The notes under the pieces were generated by a model. It saw only the letters and a list, made by a program, of their open reading frames with translations, had not been told where the DNA came from and ran no database searches. This document shows positions 1 to 11,741 of a stretch of DNA of 64,000 nt, piece by piece. Positions within the stretch are counted from its first letter, which is position 1. The number at the start of each line of letters is the position of its first letter. The translations under genes were made by a program, and so were the position numbers. Location: assembly GCA_007922305.1 (NCBI GenBank), contig ML677460.1, positions 1 to 64,000 on the forward strand, written 5' to 3'. Source of the DNA: Dermatemys mawii. Taxonomy: Eukaryota > Chordata > Testudines > Dermatemydidae.

Positions 1-41
1 AAAAAACGGAAAAGGAAAGAAGAAAGGAAAAACAGAAGGAT

Positions 42-311
42 ATGAAGGATCAAGTGTCCCTGTTGGCACTGGCAATGTCAGGAGGCAGAGGAAGGGGCCG
101 TGGGTGGAAACATGGCTCCCGGGGGGGATACACTGGATGGGGAAGAGGTGGAATATCTAGGGGACAGGGACGTGGGGGCAGTGCGGATTCTGGCTGCACT
201 GGTTGCCTCTATTGTAGTGAGGAGGGACACTGGAAGAGAAAGTGTCTGCACAAACAACCATCTGATGATAAGCCGGAGATCGTGGGTCAATTCTCTGCGG
301 ATCAGGAATGA
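42..311 (+). pseudogene. Gag nucleocapsid remnant with CCHC zinc knuckle
   Basis: An 89-residue reading frame is rich in Gly-Arg and then carries a C-x2-C-x4-H-x4-C zinc knuckle (CLYCSEEGHWKRKC, residues about 55-68). This is the RNA-packaging motif of retroviral nucleocapsid. The frame ends in a stop at 309-311. It belongs to the ERV fragment that continues to about 2255; capsid and matrix would lie left of the window. Confidence 0.7.
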
Positions 312-360
312 AGGGAGGCGCCGCTTCCCTGGGGTCCTGAGGTCTACGAAGCTGGAATGA

Positions 361-690
361 TACAATTTAAATGTGATGCTCCATTTCCAGTGGTTCCCTT
401 AAAGGTAGGACAAAAGACTTTTGAGTTATTAGTGGATACGGGAGCCACTCGTTCGGCAATACCTAAGGGAGTGGCACGAAGGGGGAAATAGAAGAATATG
501 TGGTGGGAGTAACTGGAAAGCCTGAATGACATTTCATGACTAATAATTGTGTGGCTACGCTAGGTCCTATTTCTGTTCAACATTCTTTTCTGTTAATGGA
601 TGGCCCTGTGAATTTACTGGGAAGAGACTTGTTGTGTAAATTGAAAGCCCAAATTTTCTGTACTCCTGAAAGCATTTCCCTTTGATTCCC
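361..690 (+). pseudogene. Retroviral aspartic protease remnant
   Basis: A frame running through 419-465 encodes a hydrophobic strand followed by the catalytic DTG triad at 435-443, with the context LLVDTGATRS. This is the active-site signature of retroviral protease. The frame closes at about 491 and later parts lie in other frames. It sits between the nucleocapsid and reverse transcriptase remnants, as expected for gag-pro-pol. Confidence 0.65.
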
Positions 691-918
691 GGTGGAGAAG
701 GCTTATCTGTTGACGCAATTAGCAGGCAGCAGCATCTGCGAGACACTTCCCCTTCAAGTCCAGAATGAAGTTAACCCTATAGTCTGGAAAGGAAAACATG
801 CTCTGGGTTTGGTAAAATCCGCCTCGCCTCTAAATCCAGTGATCAAGACCAATATGCCTCCCCTGCTCAGAGGCAATATCCTCTTAAACTCGAGGCTATA
901 CAAGGACTTGAGCCCCTT

Positions 919-2255
919 GTGCAGGATTTTAAGAGCAAAGGGATTTTAGTGCCATGCGTCTCTCCTTGTAATACTCCTATTTTGGCTATTAAGAAACCAC
1001 AGCCCAGCGCTGACAGAAAGCCTGTCTACAGAATGGTGCAGGATTTAAGACTTATTAATCAGTATGTCATTCTTGAATATCCTGTAGTTCCAAACCTAAA
1101 TACTATTTTGTCAATGGTGCCGCCTGAAGCGAAATGGTTTACTTGTATGGATTTAACCAATGCCTTTTTCTCTGTACCTGTGGCCCCAGAGAAGCAGTAC
1201 CTTTTTGCCTTTACTTGGAGGTCCCTGGTACTGCAGGGAAAGGGGATAAAAGATCCAGACCCCCGGGACAACTTACTTGAACTAGAATGCCTCAGGGATA
1301 TGTAGAAGCACCAGGGGTGTTTGCTAGAGTTTTGGCAGAAGATTTAAAAGATATGCAGTTGCCAGCTGCTTCTACTCTGGTAACTTACGTTGATGACATT
1401 TTGGTAGCTTCAAGGACTCATGAGGACAATGAGTGTGATTCTGTCTATTTACTTAATCAACTGGCAATCAAAGGACATAAGGTCAGCCCTACAAATTTGC
1501 AGTGGGCTCAACAGGAGGTTAAATACCTCGGATACACCTTGGATCCCGGGATACATAGTCTGGACTCCAAACAAATTGAAGCTATAGTTAATATCTCATT
1601 CCCCACCACCAAGAGGGGTATGCGAGGTTTTATTGGTATGATCGGGTTCTGTCACCCTTGGATTGTTTCAGCTGGGGAATTGTTAAAACCTTTACACGAA
1701 TTAACTAGGGAGGAGGCTGAAGAACCCCTACATCCTAACCCTGAGCAATTGAGAGCTTTTAAAGCACTGAAAGAATCTCTCATTCGAGCTCCTGCGCTAG
1801 GATTACCCAATTATAACAAGCCTTTTGATTTCCATGTACATGAAGTAAAAGGAGTAGCATCTGGAGTACTAACACAGTCATTTGGAAATGCTCCCAGACC
1901 TGTGGCGTATCTCTCAGGACAATTAGATCCTGTAGCTAAGGGTCACCCAGGCTGCCTTAGAAATGTGGCAGCAGCTGCATTGTTAGTAGAAAAGGCTCAA
2001 GAAATTGTTTTGGGACACCCTTTAACTGTGCACACTCCTCACGCTGTGGCAAGCCTGTCGAATTCTCAGCAGCACAAACATTTAACTAATCAGAGGCTTT
2101 CCAAGTACAAGGTAACTCTGATAATGACTCATGGGGTTACCTTAAAGAGATGTGCAAATTTAAACCCGGCTTCCTTGCTACCTCATACGGATGATCAGGA
2201 AACAGTACATGATTGCTTGCAAGTTCTGGTCCAGGTATCTACCCCCCTGACCTGA
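919..2255 (+). pseudogene. Retroviral reverse transcriptase / RNase H start, frameshifted
   Basis: Two overlapping frames (919-1305 and 1287-2255) carry the polymerase. The first has the palm strand with the catalytic Asp (MDLTNAFFSVPV, Asp at about 1150) and the LFAFTW segment. The second has PQGY and the YVDD box at 1386-1397, then the thumb/connection and the beginning of RNase H (YLSGQLDP near 1907). The change of frame at about 1230-1287 breaks the domain between motifs, so no full-length polymerase is encoded here. Similarity ends near 2255. Confidence 0.8.
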
Positions 2256-3785
2256 TCTCACCGACGTTCCTCTATCTGATCCAGAATCAGAATTGAGTGA
2301 AATTACACGTATCTTATGTATGCCTGAGGACTGTATGGTTATGTGGGAACTTGGGACAGGCTCCACTGGATCTGTGGATCAGTCCAGGCAAGGCAACACG
2401 CTGCCCAACCCCACTGACAATGGGAGCCGGCCCTGCCCAATGTCAACAGCTCTGGGTCCGATGTCAAGGGGAAGATCCCTCGGAATCTCCTCAGACTCAG
2501 TCTCTGCTGTGCCCCTCCTCTTGCAAGCAGCTTCCCAACTCAGAGTGAGGGCGACTCCCAGCTCTTCCCTGTGGGCCCCTCACAGCCAGCGCCAGGCCCA
2601 GCGACAGTCTCTGCCCTGGCTCCAGTGAGGCCACCAATGGCCTCGGAGGCTCCCTGCTGGATCCAAGCCACGGCAGGCTTCCAGCAGCAGTGGTTGGTAG
2701 GCACAAAGCTCCACAGCAGCAATCTCCCCATCTCCACCAACTGGAGCCCACCGCCTGCTCTCCCTGCATGAGGGAGTCCCCCCATTCCCCAAGGCATCAT
2801 GGGAGTTGTAGTCTCAAATGCTAGATTGCAGCTCATGGGCTTTTCCCCTGGAAAAAGTTCAAAAGTCCACCAATAAAGTTCAGAGCCCCCCTAGTAATGG
2901 GGGCTGCCTAAGCAAAGGTGGGAAGGTTAAAGGAAAACACGTCCCCCATTCTGTGGGGCAGGGAGATCACAGCCAGTGTCTCTGGAGTGTCAGGGCAGTT
3001 CACAGTCTCCCCCTCAAACGTTCCAGGCTCCTTCCCAGGCCCTGGCTGTGCTGTAGGGACACGGTGGGTTGACACTTGCTCTGGCAGTGGTCACAGCTCT
3101 GAGGCTCTAGGTAGCAGGACTCTTCTTCCAGTATCAGCCCCCATGTAGAGGATACAACCACCAGCAAAGTCTAACCTGCAAGGCCTCATGACTGGCAGCA
3201 TCTCCTTGTGCTGGACCTTCTGCCCAGGTCCCCCTCGCTCTCACAAGCTGCTCACTGCTCCCACCTCCAGCCCCAGTGCTGCTGCGGCTCTGCCTCCAAC
3301 TCTCTGGGCTCCTCCTCTAGCCTTGGTTGCTGCAGCTCCTGTCCCAGCACAGAGCTGCTCCCTGGGATGCTTCTCTGGCTCTTGCTGCTGCGGCTTGGCT
3401 CCCGGCATGGATCTGCTCTGGGTCTCACTGGCTGGCCCAGCTCTACTCCCCGGCTCTTCTTGGGCTCCTGCTCTCTCCTTAACTCTGCCCCACTCTGGCC
3501 CAGGTGGCTCCAGCTCACCTGGAGGATGGGACCCCCTGGCCTGGTGACCCCTGCATTACACTGCCTGCCCTGACAGTCCGGGTAACCTGGAGCTTTGGTC
3601 TCTTCCCATTGCCCCTGGGGACTGTGAATCTCAGGGTCCTGATTTCCCATTGACCCTTCCCCCTTCTATTGGTACTGGGAACCAGCCAACCAACAACCCC
3701 ACTAAGTTTTGGTAAGAGCCAAAAGTTGCCTTACACAAGCCAGTCCTTTGAGGGTCACTGATATCCAAAGACAGCAATGCAAGCA
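2256..3785. other. No gene recognised; GC-rich repetitive-looking stretch
   Basis: After the ERV ends there is about 1.5 kb of GC-rich sequence with short open frames in several phases that look like compositional artefacts (Pro/Ser/Ala/Leu-rich, no motif). It may be LTR or old repeat sequence. I see no splice-flanked exon or RNA gene here. Confidence 0.4.
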
Positions 3786-3856
3786 GGTCCCATGGTGTAA
3801 TGGTCAGCACTTAGGACTGACTCCTGCAATCTGAGTTAAAAATCTCAGTGGGACCT
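3786..3856 (+). tRNA. tRNA-Gln-like gene with damaged anticodon loop (pseudogene)
   Basis: The acceptor stem is perfect (GGTCCCA at 3786-3792 with TGGGACC at 3849-3855). The D-arm (TGGTGTAATGGTCAGCA) matches vertebrate tRNA-Gln. The anticodon arm is about two bases short: stem AGGA...TCCT leaves a five-base loop, so no CTG or TTG anticodon can be read. The T-loop has one extra base (GTTAAAAATC where GTTCAAATC is usual). This is a decayed tRNA-Gln copy, not a working gene. Confidence 0.8.
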
Positions 3857-4203
3857 TGTGATAAAGCCCTGAAACTCACAGTGCTCACCCTCTGAGTCTC
3901 CAGTTGGGCAAGACTCTTACTTCCTGCTGCGTGAATCCCAATGGATCCAGGTCTTTGGTCAGGATGTCACAGAACTTGCTACTGTGGTTTGACCTGATGG
4001 TTGGGATTATCACTGCGTCACCTGATGCTGAGATGTTTGGCCCTTGTCCTTGCTGCCACTCTTCTCCTCTTACCCACATGACACATGATGACAGGAGTGC
4101 CAGGCCCAGGCTTCATAGTCAGGGCTAGGCAGGAGGGAGGAAGAGTCCCAGGCTAGAGCCAACTCACCTTTCCTCATCTGGGCACCTAGAGCAGAGGCAG
4201 CTG

Positions 4204-5641
4204 GTGCTAACAGCTTCAAGGGAAGGCTTAAAAGCCACAGAGCAGCTGAAGGCTAATGTAGTGCCCATCTTTAAAAAAGGGAAGAAGGAGGATCCAGGGA
4301 ACTACAGGCCAGTCAGCCTCACCTCAGTCCCTGGAAAAATCATGGAGAAGGTCCTCAAGAAAACCATTTTGAAGCACTTAGAGGAGAGGAAAGTGATCAG
4401 GAACAGACAGCATGGATTCACCAAGGGCAAATTGTGCCTGACTAACCTAATAGCCTTCTACAATGAGATCACTGGCTCTGTGGATAAGAGAAAACCTGTG
4501 GATGTACTATTACTTGACTTTAGCAAAGCTTTTGATATGGTTTCCCACAGTATTCTTGGCAGCAAGTTAAAGTAGTATGGGTTGGATGAATGGACCATAA
4601 GGTGGATAGAAAGCTGGCTGGATCATCGGGCTCAGTGGGTCGTAACCAATGGCTCTCTGTCCAGTTGGCAGCCGGTATCAAGCGGAGTGCCCCTGGGGCC
4701 GGTTTTATTCAATCTCTTTATCAATGACCTGGAGGATGGCGGGGACTGCACCCTCAGCAAGTTTGCAGATGACACTGAACTGGGAGGAGTGGTAGATACG
4801 CTGGAGGGGAGGGATAGGATACAGAGGGACCTAGACAAATTAGAGGACTGGGCCAAAAGAAATTTGATGAGGTTCAAAAAGGACAAGTGCAGAGTCCTTC
4901 ACTTAGGAAGGAAGAATCCCATGCACTGCTACAGGCTGGGGACTGAATGGCTAGGCAGCAATTCTGCAGAAAAGGACCTAGGGGTTACAGTGGATGAGAA
5001 GCTGGATATGAGTCAACAGTGTGCCCTTGTTGCCAAGAAGGCTAACGGCATTTTGGGTTGTATGAGTAGGGGCATTGCCAGCAGATCAAGGGATGTGATT
5101 GTTCCCCTCTATTCGACATTGGTGAGGCCTCATCTGGAATACTGTGTCCAGTTTCGGGGCCCACACTACAAGAAGAATGTGGAAAAATTGGAAAGAGTCC
5201 AGAGAAGGGCAACAAAAATGATTAGGGGCCTGGAGCACATGACTTATGAGGAGAGGCTGAGAGAACTGGGATTGTTTAGTCTGCTGAAGAGAAGACTGAG
5301 GGGAGATTTGATAGCTGCTTTCAACTACCTGAAAAGAGGTTCCAAAGAGGATGGATCTAGACTGTTCTCAGTGGTAGCAGATGACAAAACAAGGAGTAAT
5401 GGTCTCAAGTTGCAGTTGGGAAAGTTTAGACTGGATATTAGGAAAAACTTTTTCACTAGGAGGGTGGTGAAGCACTGGAATAGGTTGCCTAGGAAGGTGG
5501 TAGAGTCTGCTTCCTTAGAGGTTTTTAAAGTCAGGCTTGACAAAGCCCTGGCTGAGATAATTTAGTTGGGGATTAGTCCTGCTTTGAGCAGGGGGTTGGA
5601 CTAGATACCTCCTGAGGTCCCTTCCAACCCTGACATTCTAT
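4204..5641 (+). mobile_element. CR1 LINE copy A, 5'-truncated, with nearly open RT frame
   Basis: The reverse transcriptase and C-terminal part of a CR1 ORF2 is present. It has the finger/palm motifs ([19 protein letters not shown]), the FADDTELGG catalytic box (about 4762-4788) and the C-terminal LVRPHLEYC and KHWNRLP motifs. Residues 4204-4575 and 4582-5565 are in the same frame, interrupted by one TAG just after 4575. After the stop come the CR1 3' end motifs (CTTTGAGCAGGGGGTTGGAC, then CCTTCCAACCCTGACATTC). The 5' end starts inside RT, a typical 5'-truncated insertion. Confidence 0.92.
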
Positions 5642-6213
5642 GACTGTATGAGAAATATCATAAAATCAGGGTATTGGATGTGCTGAGTTTGAAATGTCTG
5701 AGACAGGAGTTGCTTGTGAATAACAGTGACCCCTTTGCTAATTGGCACTAATGAGTTTTTGTCACACATGCACTGAGTTATGCAGTCACACCCTGATACA
5801 ATAGAAAGGCCAGCACAGAAACGAGGGAAAGGAAGGAAAAAATACTAAAATGACAATGGATGAAAGCTTCTATTTCTCTCTATCTTTGCATTGAGGGCTA
5901 CCAAGAGCTGTAGCTACAGCTGTGGAACCAGGCCATTAGATAGCTGGCTCAGCTTTCCATATTAGTAGCTTTCTCACATACAGGAACATGGGTCAAAATT
6001 GGAATTGATGTCATGACTTGTTTCCCATCCCATAGGGGATCAATCTCTCTAAGGCTATGTCTACACACTCTACACTAACACTTGATCTTAACACCAAGAA
6101 ACAATGTACTACAGCTCAACGCTACAGCCTCTCTGCCCCCACTGTATTCTACCTCACCATGACAAGATCCCAGGCATGCACTAAATACCATTCCCGAGAC
6201 TCTGATAACTAGG
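5642..6213. other. No gene recognised
   Basis: Unannotated AT-moderate sequence downstream of the CR1. A short segment at about 6050-6075 (AAGGCTATGTCTACAC) looks like the terminus of the small DNA transposon family also seen near 7850. No coding or RNA feature is supported. Confidence 0.4.
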
Positions 6214-6491
6214 ATTACTTCCCCCAAGTGAATCCAATGGAAGTACTCAAGGCAAGAACCCTTAACACAAACTTCTGTTCCAAGACAAAGAAGAAATTTC
6301 CCAGCCTCCTTCCTCTCACTGGTTTCCCTCTACACTCCTAATTTGCATAAACCCACCCACTGACCTGTGAGTAACAATCTCTCCCTGTTCACTCTTACAG
6401 CAAATCAGGACAAAGGAAGCCTATGCAAGCACCATACCGCAGCCCCAAGGCTCTTTTCTGCTCCTTCCCACAGAACTCTCTCAACATACAG
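6214..6491 (+). repeat. Duplicated block, copy 1 (partner at 61200-61428)
   Basis: This block aligns by eye with 61200-61428 in the same orientation. Shared stretches include AACAATCTCTCCCTGTT/AGCAATCTCTCCCTGTT, AAGCCTATGCAAGCACCAT, CCCCAAGGCTCTTTTCTGC and AACTCTCTC(C)AACATACAG. A hAT-type MITE splits copy 1 exactly after ACATACAG. The block has no evident coding capacity. Confidence 0.75.
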
Positions 6492-6794
6492 CAGCAGTTC
6501 TCAAACTGATGAGAACTGAGACCCCTTTTTGCTTCTTGGGTGGCCACGGTGGACCCCTGTATGTCTGCCGAAAAGCCACCAAATGCATTACTTCCACATT
6601 TGGCGGCTTTTCGGCAGACATGCCAAGCACTCCCGACTACAGCCGAAGGGAGCGCTCGTTATGTCCGCTGAAAAGCCGCCGAATGCAGAAGTAATGCATT
6701 CAGTGGCTTTTCAGCAGTGCCGGGAGCTCACGACCCCCCTAGAACTGCTCGGCGACCCCCAGGAGGGTTGCGACCCCCAGTTTGAGAAACCCTG
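6492..6794. mobile_element. hAT-type MITE 1 with 8-bp target duplication ACATACAG
   Basis: The element starts CAGCAGTTCTCAAACT and ends AGTTTGAGAAACCCTG, imperfect terminal inverted repeats of the hAT style. It is flanked by identical 8-bp duplications ACATACAG at 6484-6491 and 6795-6802. The interior contains inverted GGCGGCTTTTCGGC-like segments and no transposase. Length is 303 bp. A close relative is at 12228-12519. Confidence 0.9.
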
Positions 6795-6802
6795 ACATAC
6801 AG

Positions 6803-7849
6803 TCATTGGGCAGACTTAAGATCCAGTTTAACTCCATACCAGTCCAGTTCCTGGCTCTTTCTTGTCTAACCACTGCACACATCTGGGGTACCCTGGGATA
6901 CCCGAGAATCAGAGAATATCAGGGTGGGAAGGGACCTTGGGAGGTAGGGCCAGTGGGTCAGTTTTTGCTCCTGCAGATTCCTTTGCTGTTACAATTATAT
7001 TGACATGAACAAAAGGGAGGCAAAATAAAAATAAACCCAAAATTGCAATAGAGTTAGGGAAAGAGAAGATCACGGTTAAGCCAAACACTTCAAAATAAAA
7101 ATTTATACTAAAGAGGCAGCGGTGGGTGAAGAGATCAAATATCAAGGGGATCTCCACATTCCTGAACACACATCGCTGCAATCAAAGTTCGGATTTGACA
7201 CTGCAGAAAACCTGCTACTGCCCGTCTCTCTGAACCCCTGTGATGAGCAGGACTGAGCTGGGACACCTGTTCTGCTTCAGTCATTTATTCCCTCTCTGTG
7301 TTCTGTCTCTCTTTCTTCTGCTCTCTTTTCTCTTCTCCAGTGTCTCTGCCTTCCTATTCCTGCTCTCTCTGCCTAGCAACTAGTGACGCGGCCTCCAAGG
7401 CTGACTCTGCCTGGCGACAAGTGATGGTATCTCTGTCCCTCTCCTCCAGCCAATGGGAGTTGCAGTGGACAGCGCCTGCCGCAGACAGAGCTGGCAGAAT
7501 GGCTGTAGGGGTCTCTCCTCCGTGGCTCTCCCAGCAAGAGCAGGGAGAGGGAACCGCTTGCAGGGAGCTGAGCTGCCCCAGGTGAACGTCCTCCAGGCCA
7601 CAGACCTCAAAAGCTTTATGAATGACACGTTGCCGAATGCAACCCCTGGGAGGGTCTCAGGAGCAGCAGGATGGAGCAACATTTGGGGGAGGGGCACTTG
7701 ACTCTCTCCTGCCCACTCCACTCCTCCGGCGGCAGCCACAAGGGCCAGATGAAAGCACTTTTTTAAAAAAGTTTCTATGGGCAGCAGTAGGGAGGTGTTT
7801 GGACAGCAGATGGCCTGGGGGCCAGGACTTTAAGACCCCTGGCCTAAGG
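6803..7849. other. No gene recognised
   Basis: The sequence after the MITE holds short unrelated frames. The strip near 7300-7860 is GC-rich and repeat-like. A weak hydrophobic N-terminus at 7298 has no recognisable continuation. Nothing supports a gene. Confidence 0.4.
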
Positions 7850-8012
7850 CTATGTCTGCACTTCAAACACAGGAAATATTCTTCTGACGGCCTAACACTG
7901 TCTACACTGGGGCTCAGGTCACATTAACTACTTCTCTCCGGGGAGTGGATTTTTCACACACCTGTGAGATGTGGCTATGACAACATAGCTTTTCAGCACA
8001 GACCAGCCTTTA
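7850..8012. mobile_element. Small TIR element (MITE), possible
   Basis: The left end AAGGCTATGTCTGCAC and the right end AGCACAGACCAGCCTT are imperfect inverted repeats about 160 bp apart. Similar ends occur at 25015-25310 and at the right edge of the Harbinger-like copy near 57190. No coding content. Confidence 0.5.
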
Positions 8013-8596
8013 GATGGCTTTTTGATCTGAAAGGCAATGGGCTTCAGCCTTTTCCTTGATTGATGGCTGACAATTGCAGCTTTCCTGCCTCCTGGACACA
8101 TCCTAATGACAGATCTCGTGTCTTTTCTTTGCCAATTAGAGAAGCAGGGAAGTCAGTGATGCTTACAGTCTAAGTGGTAAAAAGTTACACAACTTGTTCC
8201 CTTGAATAGTTTTCCTTTTCACAGAAATTGACTTGAAACTAAGCAAAAGAAGTGCTATTTGAAATACAAAACAATTAAAATCTATACTGGGCCAATATTT
8301 CTTATACACTCTTTCAAATACACATCCTCCCATCCCAAGCTTTGGAGTGAAGTTTTCTAGCACAACTCCTTACACTACAGGGAGTAAATTAAATAAAATT
8401 AACTTTCCAAGATTAGCCATTGTTTTTCTGTACAACTAACAAAACAAAAAACAACTTTCAGTTTTTCAAAATTATTCAGATCACACAACTAGTCTCTTAC
8501 TCTCTAACCAATAACTTCACCTATAAATTCATTTTCATTGGTAACAACAACATATTCAAAGATCACAAATTCATCATCATATATGTTAGTTTTCTT

Positions 8597-8803
8597 TTAA
8601 TTCCCATTGCCAACAACTGAACTTTGGCTCAAGTTGTGATTTGTCCCAACCACTTCTGTGAGTTCATATATCTGCCATGTGCGTTGGTTCCTGATGGCCA
8701 ATTTATATCCATTTGTTCTTGTGTCCACATTGGTACTGAGCTTAAATAATTTCTCTCCCTCCCTGGTATTTATCCCTCTGATATATTTATAGAGAGCAAT
8801 CAT
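8597..8803 (-). mobile_element. LINE (CR1/L2-like) reverse transcriptase C-terminal fragment
   Basis: A 68-residue minus-strand frame has the spacing of a LINE ORF2 region after RT: IALYKYIRG, then GEKLFKL, then TRTNGYKLA. CR1-type proteins carry this as AAFNYLKRG...LFSV...TRSNGLKLQ. The fragment is short and has diverged after the last motif. Family assignment between CR1 and L2-like is uncertain. Confidence 0.55.
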
Positions 8804-8829
8804 ATCTCCTATGTGAGAATGTTTGCATC

Positions 8830-11390
8830 ACGAGAAAAAATATCTCTTTTCAAATGTTTTGATCTTTCAAAGTAGGAAGAGGTAGAGGAGAATTTATGTG
8901 AATGCATAAAACACAAGAGAAAACTGTCTGATCTTCACTAAAGACATTTATCAGTATAAGTTTATTGCTTAAGGGTGTAAAAAACCATACCGCTGAGCAA
9001 TGTAGTTAGACAGAAGCGAACCCCCTGTGTAGATAGCACAACATCAGCAGGAGAGCTTCTCCTGCCAACATAACCACCACCACTTGCGGGAACTGGACTA
9101 ATGAAGTCCGATGGGAGAGATCATTCCCATTGACTTAGAGCGTCTGTAATAGCAATGCTACAGCAGCACAGATACATTGGTGGAGATGTATCGACATCAG
9201 GTTTACTACGTAACCATAGCATCAGGCACAAAACTATAGAATCAGGACTCAACATGTGAGTATCCAGAAGTCTGAAATTGGAGCCTGACACATTCGTTGC
9301 CTCATTGGTTACCATCATTTCTATAGCCTAAAAGTTCTTGTTACCCAATCAGGCAGCCAGTTTGGGATCCACAGGGAAGGAATGTCCTATGAAGCACTCT
9401 CTCTTTGGATCCAAACAGTGAAGGATGATTGTTCTCAATCTAACCCTGGTATCCTTTCAAACTGTAATCAGTGACACTGAACTAATAAGTGGAGTTTTAC
9501 AATCAATTTTCCTTGGGTCGTTAGTCATCATAGCTTCCTTTACTGGGGTGGAAAACAAGAACTGAGTGTGTACTCTTCCAACCCCAGTTCTTTCCAAATC
9601 CTTGGTCTTGGTTAGGGTAAATTTACACTTCTCTGAAGTAGAATCCTTTATAAAGCCACTCAAAATCTCAGCAGTGTTAGTGAGGAATGGCTTTTCAAAA
9701 CATACCCAGCTTTTCTTTAGTTTGGTGGCACAGTTCCAGTCAAGAGAATGGATACAGGGCTGGACCAGAATCTCCATTAGTTACCAGAGCTGATGTTTCT
9801 ATTCAAAAATAGCAATTTTTCTGCAGCTGTTAAATTTCTGACACTGATTTCATCTTATACACATTTTTAGCACCTACAAAAGATAAAGGCAAGAAAAACT
9901 CCCACTTCTATTTCCTCAACATCTGCATCATGAAGGGCAGCATCTCCCATATATAGGAATAGCTAGGAGAGATCTTCTGTAGGGCATGGGTTACACATGG
10001 TTTGGGAACCAAATACACAGGCATTTTGCCTAGTTCAAAATCACTTACCATGAAATTCTCTCCCCAGATCAGCTGAGACAATATTGACTTAAACAATTGA
10101 ACTATAGTGTGATTATATGAGCTTCCTTCAGTTAGCTGGGGTTCTGCTGTTGTTCACCATTTTCAAGTGGAGATTTTAAATCACCACTATTTCTTTGTTA
10201 ACACATCCAGTAAATTGGAGAGTTCTTTCCTGTCGACAGAACTGCACTTGAACTTTCTCCATGTCATCATGGCGGTATGGGGAAAAAGCAAACTGGAAGT
10301 GAGACAAGATGACTTTAGCAAATGGTTATTTGTGTTAAATTCTCCAATAAATCTGAGCTACATCCTATCAAACTGAACTAATATGCAACTGGGTGATCAA
10401 ACAGCCTTCAGGAAAGATAGAAAACCTCATCACAGAGAGATAGAATACATGACAATCAAAGTGTCAAGTGAAATTCCAGAGCAGATGACATCTGATTATT
10501 CAGAATCAGGACAAGAGATTCTCTCATCACATTCTTCTCTGATCCATTCAAACATACTTCACTCAGAACTGTCTCAAGAGTCAGTTATGTTATTTACAAC
10601 ATTTTTATTACCCCAGCATCCCCATAATGGGAGAAAAAACAGCCACCTTGCCAGAAGTGGCTTTACCAATAGATGGAATCTGGGATTTAAACTCCAAATG
10701 ATCACACTGTGCTTGGCGTCTATTTGATTTCCCCCTCCAGGTCTTCGATACTTTTATCTCCAGTCATATCGACTCTGGTATAGAAGTAAAGAAGTCAAAG
10801 CATCATCTCCAAGCACAGACAACTGAGAACACTTCAGCAATGACATTTTGAGAAGTGGATGGATAGAATATATTGAAGATACATTCTGCATGACTCGGAC
10901 AAAAGGTAACAGTTCTGCAGTGGTTGGGAAGGAGGGAATCTCTGAGTCACCCCATCTCCTTCCAGCGTCAGACGCTGAAATGACACTTTCTTCCTGCCCC
11001 TGCTCACTTCATTTAAATGTAATTTGAAAAGTTCCCAGTATAACTGCTCTTCAGCAAACCCAAAGCAACAAGAGAATAACTGGCAACAATACAATCTGTA
11101 TCAATGGTGACTCTAACAATAACTTTGCAATAGGAGGAATGGTATAAATGTGATGCTCCCTGGTTCCCTATAGAAAGGGCACCCTCAAATTACTCCTGGG
11201 ACAATGGAGTTGATAGAAAGGACAAATGGGCCCACCTCAAAACAGGGCAAACTGCACAAGGCAAAAATGGGCTACTCATTTGGACAAGCTGAGGGATAAT
11301 GGTGCTGCAAACAGTTCAAACAGCTTTAAAAGTTACTACGTGAGAATTAGGAAAAGTATTAAAGAAAGAAAAAGTATTGATGGCCCTAGA
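8830..11390. other. About 2.5 kb without a recognised gene
   Basis: AT-rich, no long frame, no splice-flanked exon I can defend. The segment around 9000-9200 resembles old TIR-element interior sequence. The short frames at 9457-9793 and 10383-10727 show no family motif. Confidence 0.4.
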
Positions 11391-11393
11391 GGT

Positions 11394-11741
11394 TTATATG
11401 GTGTTGATTTCCCTTGCAGATTCTCTGATGGTGAACCTGGGCTGAGTTCCAAGAGAAGGTTTTCCCACACTCACTGAATTCATAGGGCCTCTCCCCATGT
11501 GGATTCTCTGATGGCGAACCTGGGCTGAGTGCCAAGAGAGGGTTTTCCCACACTCGCTGCTTTCGTAGGGCATCGCCCCTGTGTGGATTCTCTGATGTCT
11601 AATAAGGTGCGAACTGTGACTGAAGGTTTTCCCACTCACTGCATTCATAGGGCCTCTCCCTTGTGTGGATTCTCTGATGCCTAATAAGGTGTGATCTGAG
11701 ATTGAAGTTTCACTGCATTCATAGGCCTTGCATGGTGTCAA
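11394..11741 (-). pseudogene. C2H2 zinc-finger array remnant of a KRAB zinc-finger gene
   Basis: The minus-strand frame shows about four fingers in 84-base periodicity. The clear units are GKTFSHSSHLIRHQRIHTG and GKTLSWHSAQVRHQRIHMG; the HxRxH...HTG linker pattern is typical of KRAB-ZNF proteins. Cysteines are lost in several units (YESSECGKT, MNSVSVGK) and the first finger is distorted. A mobile repeat lies directly at its upstream edge (11741-11874). The KRAB B-box exon at 12668-12781 lies upstream on the same strand, so both probably come from one gene. Finger number and cysteine loss argue that it is no longer functional. Confidence 0.8.

Larger units (their letters stand above)
1..2255 (+). 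mobile_element. Gammaretrovirus-like endogenous retrovirus fragment (gag end to RNase H)
   Basis: The order of similarities is a nucleocapsid zinc knuckle, an aspartic protease motif, a reverse transcriptase with YVDD, and the start of an RNase H. That is the gag-pro-pol order of a retrovirus. The connection region (around 1905-2190) has the YLS...LDPVA pattern of gammaretrovirus-like pol. The copy is cut by the window edge at its left end and is lost after about 2255. No LTR, integrase or envelope is visible. Stops and frame changes (about 312, 491 and 1230-1290) separate the parts, so this is a dead copy. Gammaretroviral affinity is inferred from motif style; an epsilon-like or other class I ERV is possible. 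Confidence 0.8.

Noticed and set aside
3188..3650. Long overlapping frames on both strands, Ser/Leu/Pro-rich
   Set aside because: GC-rich composition produces open frames in several phases; no domain, start context or splice signal supports a gene.
9457..10727. Several 75-115 codon frames on both strands
   Set aside because: They look like chance frames in AT-rich DNA; none has a recognisable domain or flanking splice signals.
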